From Flavobacteriales bacterium (lineage in GTDB: Bacteria; Bacteroidota; Bacteroidia; UBA10329), in the NCBI GenBank assembly GCA_021741155.1, contig JAIOYP010000013.1, positions 1-64,000 of the forward strand: a DNA stretch of 64,000 nt, read 5' to 3'. The position numbers were made by a program, and so were the translations under genes. Positions 27,421 to 35,116 of the stretch are shown here, piece by piece. The notes below the pieces were generated by a model. That model worked only from the letters and a program-made list of their open reading frames with translations. It was not told the DNA's origin and ran no database searches. Numbering within the stretch: the stretch's first letter is position 1; each line of letters opens with the position of its first letter.

Positions 27421-27580
27421 GCTACTTTTTTTTGGGAGATTTTCGGCCATTTCGGCCATTTCAGCGCTTTTTCGAGCCGTAACCTTCGCTTATTCTGTTT
27501 CGTTCAACTTTTCGCCTAACATCATAAAGGGTAAATAAGCCGCGCAGCTGGCGCAGTTAGCCTTATCTACGGTCATAGTG

Positions 27581-27665
27581 CTTTTGGATGTGAATCCAAA
27601 AGATTTTGGTGTTTTCATAAGCTGAATCCAAATAATTTTACCTTTGGAGAGCTTATTAATCCAAA
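27581..27665 (+). promoter_or_regulatory. late promoter region with TTTGGAT operators
   Basis: A perfect dyad, CTTTTGGAT / ATCCAAAAG with a 4-base spacer (27581-27602), is followed by ATCCAAA (27626-27632), TTTGGAG (27643-27649) and ATCCAAA (27659-27665). A TACCTTTG -7 element (27639-27646) lies among them, 32 bases before the start codon at 27678. The motif is the one seen between the repressor and Cro-like genes. Confidence 0.6.
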
Positions 27666-27677
27666 ATCTTTTACATC

Positions 27678-28148
27678 ATGTATAAAAAAGCATTCATCCC
27701 ATTTCCCGAAGTGCTTCCGGCAAAGCTCAGCTTGGCCGATGCGCGTTTCGCCATCGAAAAAGTAGCTAACGAGCTACTGGCAAAAAAAACCAGCTTCACA
27801 TCCGTAACGGTTGCCGCTGGACCAGCTGGCGAAAAGCCCGCCTTTGTGATCACCTTCGACTTTCAGCGCGACCCTATTGATGGTCCGATCATTACGAAGG
27901 TCAAAATCCGTTATGCCAAGGATGGCGAAGTGCTCACAACCGATAAGCTGCCAAAGCTGAAAATCGTTGAGTTCCCGGAAGTGGTTGCTGAAGCGAAGCC
28001 AAAAGCAGCTGCGCCAAAAGCAGCCAAGGCAACGGCGGCACCGAAGTCGGAAACGGCTACAGCTGCAGACCTCGCGGGGCCGTTAGAATCGGATGGACCG
28101 GCACCGGATGCAACCCAAGGAACCGAAGGCAGCGACTCAGGCGAATAG
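27678..28148 (+). CDS. hypothetical protein, first gene of the late block
   Basis: A 156-residue protein. The first about 105 residues form an alpha/beta domain (YKKAFIPFPEVLPAKLSLAD...). The rest is a disordered Ala/Pro/Lys-rich and finally acidic tail (KAAAPKAAKATAAPKSETA). Not recognised. It is preceded by the operator-rich promoter and should be expressed when the repressor is lost. Confidence 0.6.
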   Translation: MYKKAFIPFPEVLPAKLSLADARFAIEKVANELLAKKTSFTSVTVAAGPAGEKPAFVITFDFQRDPIDGPIITKVKIRYAKDGEVLTTDKLPKLKIVEFPEVVAEAKPKAAAPKAAKATAAPKSETATAADLAGPLESDGPAPDATQGTEGSDSGE

Positions 28149-28150
28149 GC

Positions 28151-28456
28151 TTGAATCCCATCGACTGGACCTACGCGCCTAAGCTGAATAACGCGCTTAT
28201 TCGGTTTGTACAGGATGAACACAGGAAGCGGATGTTACCGCTTCCTATGTTCAAACTGCGTAGGCGCTATTTGAAAGCCAAAGGCGTAAACTGGGATGAG
28301 CTTTCTGCCATTGAAAAGGAACATCTTCGATTACGGTTCAGCTATGCGATAAACAACCTCGAAGGCTCATTCATTACCAGCAACCGCGTTCCCAATGGCA
28401 CAGGAATTCCCATTAGAATAATAGACTACCTCAAAGACCCCAATGCAACTAACTGA
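28151..28456 (+). CDS. hypothetical basic protein
   Basis: A 101-residue basic helical protein, read from TTG 28151 two bases after the previous stop; no ATG lies near that start. The MFKLRRRYLKAKGVNW region is strongly positive and may bind nucleic acid. It overlaps the next gene by 14 bases. Function unknown. Confidence 0.5.
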   Translation: MNPIDWTYAPKLNNALIRFVQDEHRKRMLPLPMFKLRRRYLKAKGVNWDELSAIEKEHLRLRFSYAINNLEGSFITSNRVPNGTGIPIRIIDYLKDPNATN

Positions 28457-28958
28457 CATTATCAAACTATTCGGCACCGAGCTCGACCATATCGAGCCCG
28501 AAGGAAGTTCGGAGCTTACCACCTACAGCTTCATCAAGCCAACGGTTTCTACCATTTTAGGGCTATTCAATAAGATAGTCAAATTCACAACCGACCACCA
28601 AAGCCTTTTGCATTGGCTTTACCTTTCTGCCTATCAGCAGATCATTGAAGGAATGCACCGCTACCTGGTAACGGTTGCCCAGGAGCAAGGCGCCAGCGAG
28701 GCCGTTTTCATGTTCCGCTTTGGTCCGGTTGCACCGGGGCAGAAAGCAAAGCTTCAAATACTCACGGCCACATCTAAGCTGGAAGGCTCAGCCTATAAGG
28801 TAGAACCAATAGAAGATGGCCTTATCATGCCACACGAGACAGGCGATAAGCTTCTCGATTGGTACGAAAAGCGCCAAAGCCCCGCCAGCGACATCGCCAA
28901 GATTTTCATTATAGCCAAACGAACCGAAAAAGATGGAAGCAGCACAGGAGGAGAATAA
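28443..28958 (+). CDS. hypothetical protein
   Basis: A 171-residue soluble protein with no recognised domain (MQLTDIIKLFGTELDHIEPE...). It overlaps both neighbours, as expected in a translationally coupled operon. Confidence 0.5.
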   Translation: MQLTDIIKLFGTELDHIEPEGSSELTTYSFIKPTVSTILGLFNKIVKFTTDHQSLLHWLYLSAYQQIIEGMHRYLVTVAQEQGASEAVFMFRFGPVAPGQKAKLQILTATSKLEGSAYKVEPIEDGLIMPHETGDKLLDWYEKRQSPASDIAKIFIIAKRTEKDGSSTGGE

Positions 28959-29865
28959 GGTACTAGCGCACATTCAAGAGCTCATAAATAAGCCAAAGCA
29001 ATATGCCGACCGCGTTTTTGAGGAACCGAAAAAGCCTTCATTCCTTGATGATGATGATGAGCCGGATGATGAGGATGATGGCGTACTGGATGAGATTCAC
29101 ACAGAGGCCAGCGAAGTAAGGAAGGGCGATGATTTTCGCATTGAGACAGAACAGGACCTCGAAATGTTTACCGGTAGCTTTTTGGCCATTACCACCTTTG
29201 TGATTGAAAAGGCCATCAGCTTAATGAGTGGCGAAGATTTCAGTTATGACCTGGATAAGACCGAAGAAAAGAACCTTCGCAAGCAAGCCGAAGTTCTACT
29301 TAAATCTAAAAAGGTAAAGGCCCGCCCGCAAACGTGGTTCATGCTTACGCTTTCGGCCATTTACGGCATTCCATTGGTTGAGGCTTTCATTACCATGAAT
29401 AAGCGCATTTGGAAATGGTATAAAGGCCGAGGCGCTAAAAAAGAAGAAGCCGCCAAGCTGGCCGCAGCTGAGGCCGCTAAGCTAAACCAGCTGCGCCAAG
29501 AACAGGCCGAGGCCGAGCAAAGCGAAACCATCGAATACATTAAAAAGCTAGAGCAGAAGCTTTCGGAGCTGGAAGCCCGCAAAGAGCAGCCAAAAGCAAC
29601 TACGCAGGATCCAAAGCCGGCAAAAGCAAAACTCGACATACCTGATCACTCGCAGACAAAAGCGCCTACACTCGAGCAGCTGGCCAGCAAGCATAGCGCG
29701 GGCCTTTGCCTGGCACCCGGTTGCGGCCATAAGCTGGGAGGCAACGAATTCTTTCACGCCAACGCCTGCCGCATTGCCTATAGTGGCGCCAGCCAGCGCA
29801 AAGCCGACCCGTTCCCGCTGGTCCGCGATTTCAAGAAGTATTTAGAGAAAAACCCTAAAGCATGA
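28933..29865 (+). CDS. coiled-coil protein with acidic patch and C-terminal zinc-binding motif
   Basis: A 310-residue protein. An acidic run (FLDDDDEPDDEDDGVLDEI) near residues 38-56 is followed by a hydrophobic helical domain (about 75-165, FLAITTFVIEKAISLMSGED). A long Ala/Glu/Gln-rich coiled coil (about 165-225) and a Cys/His-rich C-terminal module (CLAPGCGHKL...FFHANAC) complete it. It may be a scaffolding or packaging-associated protein; that is inference from position upstream of the ATPase. Confidence 0.5.
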   Translation: MEAAQEENKVLAHIQELINKPKQYADRVFEEPKKPSFLDDDDEPDDEDDGVLDEIHTEASEVRKGDDFRIETEQDLEMFTGSFLAITTFVIEKAISLMSGEDFSYDLDKTEEKNLRKQAEVLLKSKKVKARPQTWFMLTLSAIYGIPLVEAFITMNKRIWKWYKGRGAKKEEAAKLAAAEAAKLNQLRQEQAEAEQSETIEYIKKLEQKLSELEARKEQPKATTQDPKPAKAKLDIPDHSQTKAPTLEQLASKHSAGLCLAPGCGHKLGGNEFFHANACRIAYSGASQRKADPFPLVRDFKKYLEKNPKA

Positions 29866-30215
29866 ATTACAACACCATCAATAAGGTAAAAAAGATATTA
29901 CGAAGTGTCGTGCTCATCCTCCTTTGGATGCTCACCGTAATAGGTACGATTCACGTTTTTGGACCAATTCCGAAAAGCGAGACAGAAAGAGGGCTCATTA
30001 TTCATTCCATTGCCATTGTTGCCCTTGTCATTTTTCAATTCGGCTTTCACTCTTTGGTTGAATATAGAAAGGCGATAAACGATTATGATCAAGCTGAGTC
30101 AAGAGCAGATAAAGCATATAGAGAAGCTCACCAGCTCAGAGAGCAGATTCAAGAACTGAAAAAGGAACGCTCAGAGATTCTAAAGCAACTTCAAATTAAA
30201 GCCCCCAAAAAATGA
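29862..30215 (+). CDS. two-span membrane protein with coiled-coil tail
   Basis: A 117-residue protein with two hydrophobic helices (VVLILLWMLTVIGTIHVF and IIHSIAIVALVIFQFGF) and a charged coiled-coil C-terminus. It overlaps the previous gene by four bases (ATGA). Likely placed in the host or virion membrane. Confidence 0.6.
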   Translation: MNYNTINKVKKILRSVVLILLWMLTVIGTIHVFGPIPKSETERGLIIHSIAIVALVIFQFGFHSLVEYRKAINDYDQAESRADKAYREAHQLREQIQELKKERSEILKQLQIKAPKK

Positions 30216-30328
30216 TAGAGCTTTTCGACCAATTTCCTAGAACATCCGCATTCCTTATTGGAGTAATAAACGGCATTGCCTTAGCCAAGTATTTCTTTCC
30301 ACTATTCATAACGCCCCGAAAAAAATGA
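30212..30328 (+). CDS. 38-residue membrane peptide
   Basis: Starts inside the previous stop codon and ends overlapping the ATPase start (ATGA at both ends), which strongly supports translation. One hydrophobic span (SAFLIGVINGIALAKYFFPL). No recognised family. Confidence 0.55.
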   Translation: MIELFDQFPRTSAFLIGVINGIALAKYFFPLFITPRKK

Positions 30329-31056
30329 GCAACGACAGACAATCAGAATACGGCTTTGCGCTAGGAATGCAAGACACCGGCAAAAGCTACTTATTACGAC
30401 AGCTGGCCGGAATCAACGAACGCAACCTCGTTATACCTCAATCGGAGAGTACAACCATTTGGGATGATTACAACCTCGTTCCCTGGGAAGAAATTTTCGA
30501 GGCATCGACCCAATTACCAGCCTTTCAGGCAAAAAAGGTTTTTAGTTCAGATGGTAAGGTAAAAGAGAAGCTGGCCTTCACCTATGCAATGGGTTTGTAC
30601 TTCCATCACATGGAAGGCAACAACCGCATTTACATAGACCACGAAACCAGCTATTTGTTTGAGATAATCAGCAACTCTAAATATGGCCTTAAGAATGCTG
30701 GCCTTTTGTGCGATGATTACACCAATTATCTACCAACGCTTCAAAAGCTGCCTAGCTTCGTTCGTAAGCTCATTACCAATAGGCGCGATGATAGGCGCGA
30801 TGTATGGTTTGCCGTTCACAGCTTCCGACAGATGAACCGCGATTTTTTCGATTGGGCGCCCAGCTTCTACCTCAAACGAACTTCATCCGACCTCAGCAGC
30901 GCCAGCGGTAAGCTGCCGGATGCACTCGTTAGCCTACTGGAACCGATAAAGCAAAAGGTGGATGCCATAAGCGCAGCTGGCTGGGAAAAGAACCTCGACC
31001 AATACCATACCGAATTCATACCGGGCAACCTCGTAGGCCGTGCCGTAGAATCTTAA
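30325..31056 (+). CDS. genome-packaging-type P-loop ATPase
   Basis: A 243-residue ATPase. Walker A is GMQDTGKS (14-21). Candidate Walker B segments are RIYIDHE (101-107) and GLLCDDYTNY (126-135), and a sensor-like strand VWFAVHSFRQM (160-170) follows. Size and motif order suit the HerA/FtsK-related A32/P9-type packaging ATPases of tailless membrane-containing viruses, and also Zot-like proteins of filamentous phages. It lacks the nuclease domain of a large terminase. It should drive DNA into a preformed capsid; placement in the P9-like group is inference. Confidence 0.7.
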   Translation: MSNDRQSEYGFALGMQDTGKSYLLRQLAGINERNLVIPQSESTTIWDDYNLVPWEEIFEASTQLPAFQAKKVFSSDGKVKEKLAFTYAMGLYFHHMEGNNRIYIDHETSYLFEIISNSKYGLKNAGLLCDDYTNYLPTLQKLPSFVRKLITNRRDDRRDVWFAVHSFRQMNRDFFDWAPSFYLKRTSSDLSSASGKLPDALVSLLEPIKQKVDAISAAGWEKNLDQYHTEFIPGNLVGRAVES

Positions 31057-31059
31057 GCC

Positions 31060-31221
31060 ATGAAAAAAACAACATTAACAGCTCTTACGGCTGGCCATTT
31101 GAACGAGGCTGAAAACCATAAAAATCAACCGTACAAAGGTCGTTTTCCGAAAACAGGAAGAAACGACCCTTGCCCGTGTGGTTCCGGTAAGAAGTACAAA
31201 CATTGCCATCTACGGAAATGA
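31060..31221 (+). CDS. 53-residue SEC-C zinc-motif protein
   Basis: The C-terminus reads [20 protein letters not shown], the SEC-C motif (CxCxSGx8C[HC]) found at the end of SecA and in many small adaptors. The N-terminal 30 residues are polar. It lies three bases after the ATPase and overlaps the next start (ATGA). It could connect phage proteins to SecB-like or ribosomal partners; the role is unknown. Missed by a 60-residue cut-off. Confidence 0.75.
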   Translation: MKKTTLTALTAGHLNEAENHKNQPYKGRFPKTGRNDPCPCGSGKKYKHCHLRK

Positions 31222-31436
31222 ACCGCATCAAACGCTTTATAAAAGCCGTTGATTGGAAAAGCACCGCAACCATTGTGGCCGTTTTCCTTTTCCTTACCTT
31301 AAGCTATGCGCTTTGCATCGGCTTTCAGTTCACCACCGAAAAAGTGGCGGCCATTGGCTTTTTTTGGGCGTGGTTCGTTGCCTGGCCCATTTTTGAAATT
31401 TGGATAGAAAGCAAAGCCCCCGACCGTGACCAATAA
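31218..31436 (+). CDS. two-span membrane protein
   Basis: A 72-residue protein from ATG 31218, overlapping the SEC-C gene stop. Two hydrophobic helices: [20 protein letters not shown] and [18 protein letters not shown]. Family unknown. Confidence 0.6.
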   Translation: MNRIKRFIKAVDWKSTATIVAVFLFLTLSYALCIGFQFTTEKVAAIGFFWAWFVAWPIFEIWIESKAPDRDQ

Positions 31437-31638
31437 CCAGCAGCACGACATTGCCAAAAAAACACTTTACGCATTTCAGCGCCTGGCCATGCTGGGGCTT
31501 ATTGTGCTTTTGCTCTATATGGGCCGCTGGGCCTTCGCCTTCATCTTCTGCCTTTTCTATTGGAACCGCCCGGAGTATGATGCCGTGCGTAAGGTGATAA
31601 AAGGTACTTATTCAAGTCAAAATCAAAAATCAGAATAG
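31426..31638 (+). CDS. small membrane protein
   Basis: A 70-residue protein that would start with GTG 31426 inside the end of the previous gene. A long hydrophobic stretch (RLAMLGLIVLLLYMGRWAFA) is followed by a second short one and a basic tail. Family unknown. Confidence 0.55.
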   Translation: MTNNQQHDIAKKTLYAFQRLAMLGLIVLLLYMGRWAFAFIFCLFYWNRPEYDAVRKVIKGTYSSQNQKSE

Positions 31639-31640
31639 CC

Positions 31641-31967
31641 ATGAATTACGAAGAAAGAGTTTGGATTTACCGTTTTAGATATACTGCCCGATATACCAAC
31701 AGTAGGTTTGCTACGGCTTTGGGATTAGGAAAAGAATCTGCCCTGATCACCCGCGAAGGCTGGGTAGCTATTAGAGAATGCGAGCCAGTAGATCAAAATG
31801 GATGGAGATGCGGTGGCTCAGTCTTATTGAAGAACCGTGATAATTGGTTCCGTGCCAACGTTGCGCTTAATCAATGGAAATCCAATAGCCTGAACAGCTT
31901 ATATAGCTTTATCAAAATACATCAGTTTGAAACAATCAGCTTTGGACCAGAGGGCAATCAACATTGA
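31641..31967 (+). CDS. hypothetical protein
   Basis: A 108-residue soluble protein with an aromatic, basic N-terminus (YEERVWIYRFRYTARYTNSR). Not recognised. Its 3' end overlaps the -33 region of the promoter for the following lipoprotein gene. Confidence 0.5.
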   Translation: MNYEERVWIYRFRYTARYTNSRFATALGLGKESALITREGWVAIRECEPVDQNGWRCGGSVLLKNRDNWFRANVALNQWKSNSLNSLYSFIKIHQFETISFGPEGNQH

Positions 31968-31968
31968 T

Positions 31969-31998
31969 TGCCACCGATGGCAAGGGGTACTATATTTG
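31969..31998 (+). promoter_or_regulatory. Bacteroidota-type promoter for the lipoprotein gene
   Basis: A TTG (31969-31971) and TATATTTG (31991-31998) are separated by 19 bases, matching the -33/-7 pattern of the Bacteroidota primary sigma factor. It lies 28 bases before the lipoprotein ATG and has no TTTGGAT operator beside it, so it may be active in the lysogen. Confidence 0.6.
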
Positions 31999-32026
31999 CA
32001 AGCCTAAACCCTTTAAACCTTTGCTT

Positions 32027-32431
32027 ATGAAAAAGCTAATCTACCTTTTGGCCGTGGCCAGCGTAGCCATAAGTGGCTGCAAGAAAGAATGTACCGATCC
32101 CGGATTTTACAAAAACTGCGATGAGTGGCGCGATGCCATTACCGGAACTTGGAACGGTCAAGCAAACTGCGGTGGAACCGTTGTTGCCAAAACTGACTAT
32201 ATAAGCAATGGTGGAAGTATAACCACGATACTTTGGTCGGAAGGGTTCACCGCCAACCTCACCAGCGGAAACAGCTTTGTAATTCCGCAGCAAACGGTTT
32301 ATGATCCCGAAGGACAAACAACCATTCAATACAGCGGTTTCGGAACTTATTCCAGCACAGCGCTGAATTACACGCTTTACGCTCAGCAAGGCAGTCAAAG
32401 CATTACTTGCACTCAATCGGCTGGCAGATAA
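32027..32431 (+). CDS. phage-encoded lipoprotein
   Basis: A 134-residue protein from ATG 32027 with a type II signal peptide (MKKLIYLLAVASVAISGC, lipobox AISGC, then KK). A beta-rich lipocalin-like body follows (ITGTWNGQANCGG..., closing ALNYTLYAQQGSQSITC). It should sit in a host membrane. It has its own promoter, so it is a candidate lysogenic-conversion ('moron') or superinfection-exclusion gene. A virion role is less likely because of the lipobox. Confidence 0.7.
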   Translation: MKKLIYLLAVASVAISGCKKECTDPGFYKNCDEWRDAITGTWNGQANCGGTVVAKTDYISNGGSITTILWSEGFTANLTSGNSFVIPQQTVYDPEGQTTIQYSGFGTYSSTALNYTLYAQQGSQSITCTQSAGR

Positions 32432-32616
32432 GCTGATTACCTTTTGTTTTTGGCATGACACTTGCTATTTTCGCAATGCAACATATCCAAGTTTCATGCT
32501 AATCAATTTCATTAATCAAGGTACGGGGAGGGGTTCCGCAAGCGGTAACGCCCGGGCATCATTCTCTTTTGGATGTGTTGCAGACCCTACTCCCTACCTT
32601 ATTAAACCGTTTCAAA

Positions 32617-32907
32617 ATGCAACAGAAACAAGAGAACAGTACAGGCCAGCGGTCGGCCTTGGATACCGCCATTATCGGATTTGTAAAGGAAAAGAGCGCC
32701 CACGAGCTGGGCTTCTTTCTCGAATTCCTTTACCGCAACGCGCTCGAAGGTTCGGAGCTTAGCCAATACAACGGCATAGACCACGCCAACGCTTTCGCCA
32801 CCGTTCAGGACATTCGGCACTTTCTTATAGAGTTGGAAAGTGCTGCCATCATGGATTTTCCTGAAATTGACCCACAGGATGAACGTGCCGATATAGTTCA
32901 TTCCTAA
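32617..32907 (+). CDS. hypothetical helical protein
   Basis: A 96-residue soluble helical protein from ATG 32617 (a TTG at 32569 is possible but sits in a TTTTGGATGTG operator-like sequence). Acidic overall, no recognised domain. A terminator follows. Confidence 0.5.
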   Translation: MQQKQENSTGQRSALDTAIIGFVKEKSAHELGFFLEFLYRNALEGSELSQYNGIDHANAFATVQDIRHFLIELESAAIMDFPEIDPQDERADIVHS

Positions 32908-32930
32908 AACCGCAGTTACATCCATCTACC

Positions 32931-32957
32931 AAAAGCCCCGGCAAATGCTGGGGCTTT
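32931..32957 (+). terminator. terminator upstream of the candidate capsid gene
   Basis: AAAAGCCCCGGC / GCTGGGGCTTTT (one G-T pair, 3-base loop) followed by TTGTG. It separates the capsid gene from the preceding genes. Confidence 0.8.
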
Positions 32958-33127
32958 TTTGTGCCCGACAAAACCGCGCTTTTTGTGCTCATTATACCTT
33001 ACTTTTTGTTGGGTAACGGGCAAATTTTGGCTTAACCCCACTTTGCCTACCTTATTTCCAGCGCCATGCGGCCTGCGGATGTTTGCAATCACTTCTACAA
33101 CGGAAACGCTAACAAACGAAACGCAAC

Positions 33128-33763
33128 ATGGCACTCGTAATTGACCAAATGAGAAATCAGCTTACCAACAAGAAAGCTGGCCTTTACCGAGGCAATATCG
33201 GTAGCAATCTTACGCCAATTGTTCGCCCAGGCGATAAGCCGGCAACCATCGACCTTACAAGTCAGAAACCATCAGACCTTACAATTGTAATGGACAATAC
33301 CTCTGGTAAAGAGTGGTACGATGCAGCTGGTGTCTGGTTTATGATCGGTGGCGCGCTTCCAGATCATTTAGAGGCTTTCCCGGATGAAGTTGCCGGTGTT
33401 TGGACCGAGGCCAATTTCGGTTTCACAAACGATAAGCTTATCCGTTACCAATTGCTCGGAATGGGATTGAAGTTCAACCGCGTTGACCGCGTTGTAACTT
33501 CAGATGTTGATCAGTACAACCAATCCATCAAAGCGTACCGTGGTACGTATAATGATGTGGTTCCGAAAGAATTGTCGCAAGACATGAACAATAAGTCTTC
33601 TCAGGATTACAATCCTTTGATCAATAACGTGCCTATCATGGATGGGTCGTTAGACTTCATCTTCTACAACACTTACTTCTTCTTCGTTCTGGGTGGCCAA
33701 AAGCTCACGCAAACGTTCCGGGTAAGCGAAGGCATCAACTGGCCTTTCTTGGCTCATCACTAA
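33128..33763 (+). CDS. candidate major capsid protein
   Basis: A 211-residue soluble protein, predicted mainly beta, without signal peptide or membrane span. It starts MALVIDQMRNQLTNKKAGLY and closes with an aromatic strand pair (SLDFIFYNTYFFFVLGGQ). I do not recognise its sequence. The case for a capsid protein is indirect: it is alone between terminators at 32931 and 33787, has a 170-base leader, and is flanked by membrane-protein genes and 2 kb from the packaging ATPase. It is short for a double jelly-roll protein (PM2 P2 is about 270 residues), so a single-barrel or a minimal double-barrel fold are both open. Confidence 0.5.
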   Translation: MALVIDQMRNQLTNKKAGLYRGNIGSNLTPIVRPGDKPATIDLTSQKPSDLTIVMDNTSGKEWYDAAGVWFMIGGALPDHLEAFPDEVAGVWTEANFGFTNDKLIRYQLLGMGLKFNRVDRVVTSDVDQYNQSIKAYRGTYNDVVPKELSQDMNNKSSQDYNPLINNVPIMDGSLDFIFYNTYFFFVLGGQKLTQTFRVSEGINWPFLAHH

Positions 33764-33786
33764 GGTTATCGGGGGTTAACCGAGGC

Positions 33787-33819
33787 AAAGGCCCGTTGCC
33801 GCAAGGGTAGCGGGCCTTT
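33787..33819 (+). terminator. terminator after the candidate capsid gene
   Basis: AAAGGCCCG...CGGGCCTTT with additional inner pairs, followed by CTTTTTAAA. Partial read-through would feed the membrane-protein genes downstream at lower level. Confidence 0.8.
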
Positions 33820-33840
33820 CTTTTTAAACCAAAGCAAAAA

Positions 33841-34452
33841 ATGGCAACAAAGACACAAAAGGCAATTCAGTTCTACATCGATAATCCTTGGGATTTCGTG
33901 GAGCTGGCCGTACAGAACAACTTCGGGGCCGTGCGGAACAACCTCACGTTGCAGTTTCCCATGACCATAGGGCCTACAAGCTCTTACATCGAAGTAATGC
34001 AGCTTTTGCAGCACCTGGTAGAAACAGAGCAGATAGACCAGTTCAAATACGCTTTTGCCGGTTCTACGGTCGATTACAATGCGCTTTCCGCAGAGCAACG
34101 CGATGCCGTGTTTGCTTTCGGAGCCAAAAGAATGCAGCCACAGCTATCTCAGCAGGGCGGAGGAACTGGCGGCAACAGCGGAGGCGGTGGCGATACGGCC
34201 AGCGGTTTCGATTGGAGTGGCATTATTGATGGGCTTTTCGGCACCATCGGCACAATCATAGAGACCTACGGAGGCAAAGACAACCCAGCGCCAGCGCCAG
34301 GCTATCAGCCGCCATCAAACGATAAGGAGCCCTTCGATTGGGCACCGGTTAAAACCATTGCCATCTATGTAGGTGGCGCCATTGGCATAGGTCTGCTCAT
34401 TTGGGGCGTGGTGGCAATAGTAAAAGCAAGTAAGAAAACCGCTACAGCATAA
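33841..34452 (+). CDS. membrane-anchored structural-type protein
   Basis: A 203-residue protein: soluble N-terminal domain (about 1-95), a glycine-rich linker (GGGTGGNSGGGG at about 101-112), a proline-rich stretch and a C-terminal transmembrane helix (IAIYVGGAIGIGLLIWGVVA) with a basic end. The layout fits a virion protein anchored in an internal membrane. Family unknown. Confidence 0.6.
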   Translation: MATKTQKAIQFYIDNPWDFVELAVQNNFGAVRNNLTLQFPMTIGPTSSYIEVMQLLQHLVETEQIDQFKYAFAGSTVDYNALSAEQRDAVFAFGAKRMQPQLSQQGGGTGGNSGGGGDTASGFDWSGIIDGLFGTIGTIIETYGGKDNPAPAPGYQPPSNDKEPFDWAPVKTIAIYVGGAIGIGLLIWGVVAIVKASKKTATA

Positions 34453-34498
34453 AAGTGCTGGAGTGTAGACAGATATTGATAATTGGTTCTTTGAAATA

Positions 34499-34777
34499 AT
34501 GGCGCAACAACCGAATACATCCGACAACTGCAAAGGGTGGGATGTGTTCGTTGGCGTGTTTGGTTCTATTTGGGATGGCGTGGCCGGTGCAGCCGGTGCA
34601 GGCGCATTTCAAGGGATGGTTCCAAGCAGCGGATGCGGTCCGCAGAATGTATATGTGCGAGAACACGTATATGATCATCGCGCAGGCATGGGTGTGGCCG
34701 TAACGCTGGCAACGCTCGGGCTTTTGGTATTCGTTGGCTGGGGAGCTCTTAAGGCATTCAACTATTTAAAGAAGTAG
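34499..34777 (+). CDS. small membrane protein
   Basis: A 92-residue protein with a Gly/Ala-rich amphipathic part (VGVFGSIWDGVAGAAGAGAF) and a C-terminal helix (VAVTLATLGLLVFVGWGALK). Four bases before the next gene. Confidence 0.58.
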   Translation: MAQQPNTSDNCKGWDVFVGVFGSIWDGVAGAAGAGAFQGMVPSSGCGPQNVYVREHVYDHRAGMGVAVTLATLGLLVFVGWGALKAFNYLKK

Positions 34778-34780
34778 AAG

Positions 34781-35116
34781 ATGGCCTTACCATGCAACCA
34801 AGTCCAATATGATACCTGGACACGCAGATGCTTCAATCAGCTTTCGCAGCAAGTTCCTTGCGAATCACTTGATCAGGCGCTTTTGGCCGCTGGGCAATAC
34901 GAGATCCAATACGTAAGCCCGGATGGAAAAAGCGCTTGTTATGGCGGCACAATTACCGATGTGGGCGATCAGATAGTTCACGGAATTCACGGCATCATTA
35001 CCGATAAGGATTCCGAGCTACGAGATGGCATCATCTTTTGGGCAACCGTGGCCGCAACCGGGCTTTTCCTGGGCTTAGGCGCTTTTCTGTTCATCAAAGA
35101 ACTAAGAAAGCTATGA
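34781..35116 (+). CDS. C-terminally anchored membrane protein
   Basis: A 111-residue protein with a soluble, cysteine-containing N-terminal domain and a final helix (GIIFWATVAATGLFLGLGAF) followed by basic KELRKL. Stop and next start overlap (ATGA). Confidence 0.58.
   Translation: MALPCNQVQYDTWTRRCFNQLSQQVPCESLDQALLAAGQYEIQYVSPDGKSACYGGTITDVGDQIVHGIHGIITDKDSELRDGIIFWATVAATGLFLGLGAFLFIKELRKL

Noticed and set aside
27310-27519. 69-codon open frame in the origin-like region
   Set aside because: It is Phe/Cys-rich low-complexity sequence produced by the TTGTTG-rich repeats and palindromes.
32496-32762. 88-codon plus-strand open frame
   Set aside because: It overlaps the better-supported frame at 32617-32907 in another phase and has a random-looking composition.
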